A program made the translations under genes and the position numbers. A DNA stretch of 6,786 nt from Lysobacteraceae bacterium (GTDB lineage Bacteria; Pseudomonadota; Gammaproteobacteria; Xanthomonadales; Xanthomonadaceae), in assembly GCA_027483745.1 (NCBI GenBank), contig JAIXTZ010000120.1, forward strand, positions 1 through 6,786, read 5' to 3'. A model generated the notes under the pieces. It saw nothing but the letters and a program-made list of their open reading frames with translations, was not told the origin of the DNA and did no database searches. Of the stretch, positions 6,349-6,786 are shown piece by piece (the first letter of the stretch is position 1; each line of letters starts with the position of its first letter).

Positions 6349-6786
6349 GTGACGCGCTGGCGGTTCTCGCTCGCCGGCCAGTTCGCGCTGCGCGTGCTGC
6401 CGGTGCTCGCGCTCGGCATCGGGCTCGCGTTGGCCCTGCAGGCGTGGCTCGGTGATGCCCTGCTCGCCGGTGCGCTGGTCGTGGGCGCCAGCGGCCTCGT
6501 GCTGCTGTGGCTGCTCGGGGCGTGGCTGTCTCCGGTGCGCTCATTGATCCGTGCCCTCACGGGCACGGCGCTGAGCTACCGCGACGGCGACTACAGCTTC
6601 GGCCTGCGCTGGCCGCGCAACGACGAGCTCGGCGACCTCGTTGCCGGCCATAACGCCATCGGCGAGGCCCTGCGCGAAAAGCAGCTCCAACTCGTGCAGC
6701 GTGAGCTGCTGCTCGACACCATGGTGCAGAACACGCCGGTGGCCATGCTGCTGCTCGATGCCCAACAGCACGTGGTGTTCGCCAAC
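6349..6786 (+). CDS. Membrane-bound PAS histidine kinase, N-terminal 146 codons (partial, runs off the right edge)
   Basis: The sensor partner of the regulator just upstream. The frame opens with GTG at 6349; no other in-frame start exists between the upstream stop and this codon. A weak GGGG lies 10 nt before it. Two hydrophobic helices span residues about 12-31 and 37-60, joined by only about five residues (roughly LGDAL), so there is almost no periplasmic loop. Residues about 61-112 look like a HAMP linker (SPVRSLIRAL, then NDELGDLVAGHNAIGEAL), and from about 118 a PAS domain begins with LLDTMVQNTPVAMLLLDAQQ. The phospho-acceptor histidine and ATPase domains would follow beyond the window, so kinase identity is inferred from architecture and from its position beside an NtrC-type receiver protein. 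Confidence 0.82.
   Translation, partial: MTRWRFSLAGQFALRVLPVLALGIGLALALQAWLGDALLAGALVVGASGLVLLWLLGAWLSPVRSLIRALTGTALSYRDGDYSFGLRWPRNDELGDLVAGHNAIGEALREKQLQLVQRELLLDTMVQNTPVAMLLLDAQQHVVFAN

Noticed and set aside
4767..6566. Long minus-strand open frame (599 codons) opposite the regulator and kinase genes
   Set aside because: It lies opposite a gene with complete family motifs, has a low-complexity Arg/Ala/Gly-rich translation with no recognisable domain, and is the expected by-product of GC-rich third positions.

Overview
The window is a GC-rich stretch with C or G at most third codon positions. It comes from a Gram-negative bacterium, most likely a gammaproteobacterium of the Xanthomonadales (Lysobacter-like). 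That placement rests on overall protein style, codon use and gene order, not on a database search. It holds the first 50 codons of glmS on the minus strand. Divergent from it is a six-gene plus-strand cluster: periplasmic adaptor, ABC ATPase, two FtsX/MacB-type permeases, an NtrC-family sigma-54 activator with a receiver domain, and the start of a membrane-bound PAS histidine kinase that runs off the window.

Layout: 1-152 glmS N-terminus (minus strand); 153-385 divergent regulatory region; 386-1639 MacA-like adaptor; 1678-2364 MacB/LolD-type ATPase; 2376-3686 and 3695-4927 two different MacB-type permeases; 4953-6323 sigma-54-dependent response regulator; 6349 to the end, sensor kinase (partial). 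Gaps between plus-strand genes are 38, 11, 8, 25 and 25 nt, so the cluster is compact. No RNA genes, CRISPR, insertion sequences or clear terminators were seen.

The cluster reads as one self-regulating device. The divergent region has a near-consensus -24/-12 sigma-54 promoter (336-351). About 60 bp upstream of it is a perfect 12-bp palindrome flanked by direct repeats one 21-bp interval apart. Between the two is a near-consensus IHF site. This is the textbook arrangement for a bacterial enhancer-binding protein, and the cluster encodes exactly such a protein together with a kinase. The proposed circuit is: kinase senses, regulator is phosphorylated, regulator binds the palindrome, sigma-54 RNA polymerase transcribes the four transporter genes, and the adaptor and permeases with a TolC-like channel encoded elsewhere expel or relieve an envelope-active compound. 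The regulator gene has no Shine-Dalgarno but has a -10-like hexamer placed so that transcription would begin at the A of its ATG. That suggests a separate housekeeping, leaderless promoter that supplies the regulator before sigma-54 activation.

The least ordinary points are the kinase, whose two membrane helices leave almost no periplasmic loop (suggesting sensing within the membrane or through the transporter, as in Firmicutes Bce systems); a lone cysteine pair flanking the adaptor's hairpin tip; and a receiver domain with an enlarged loop after its phospho-acceptor aspartate. The transported substrate cannot be read from the sequence.
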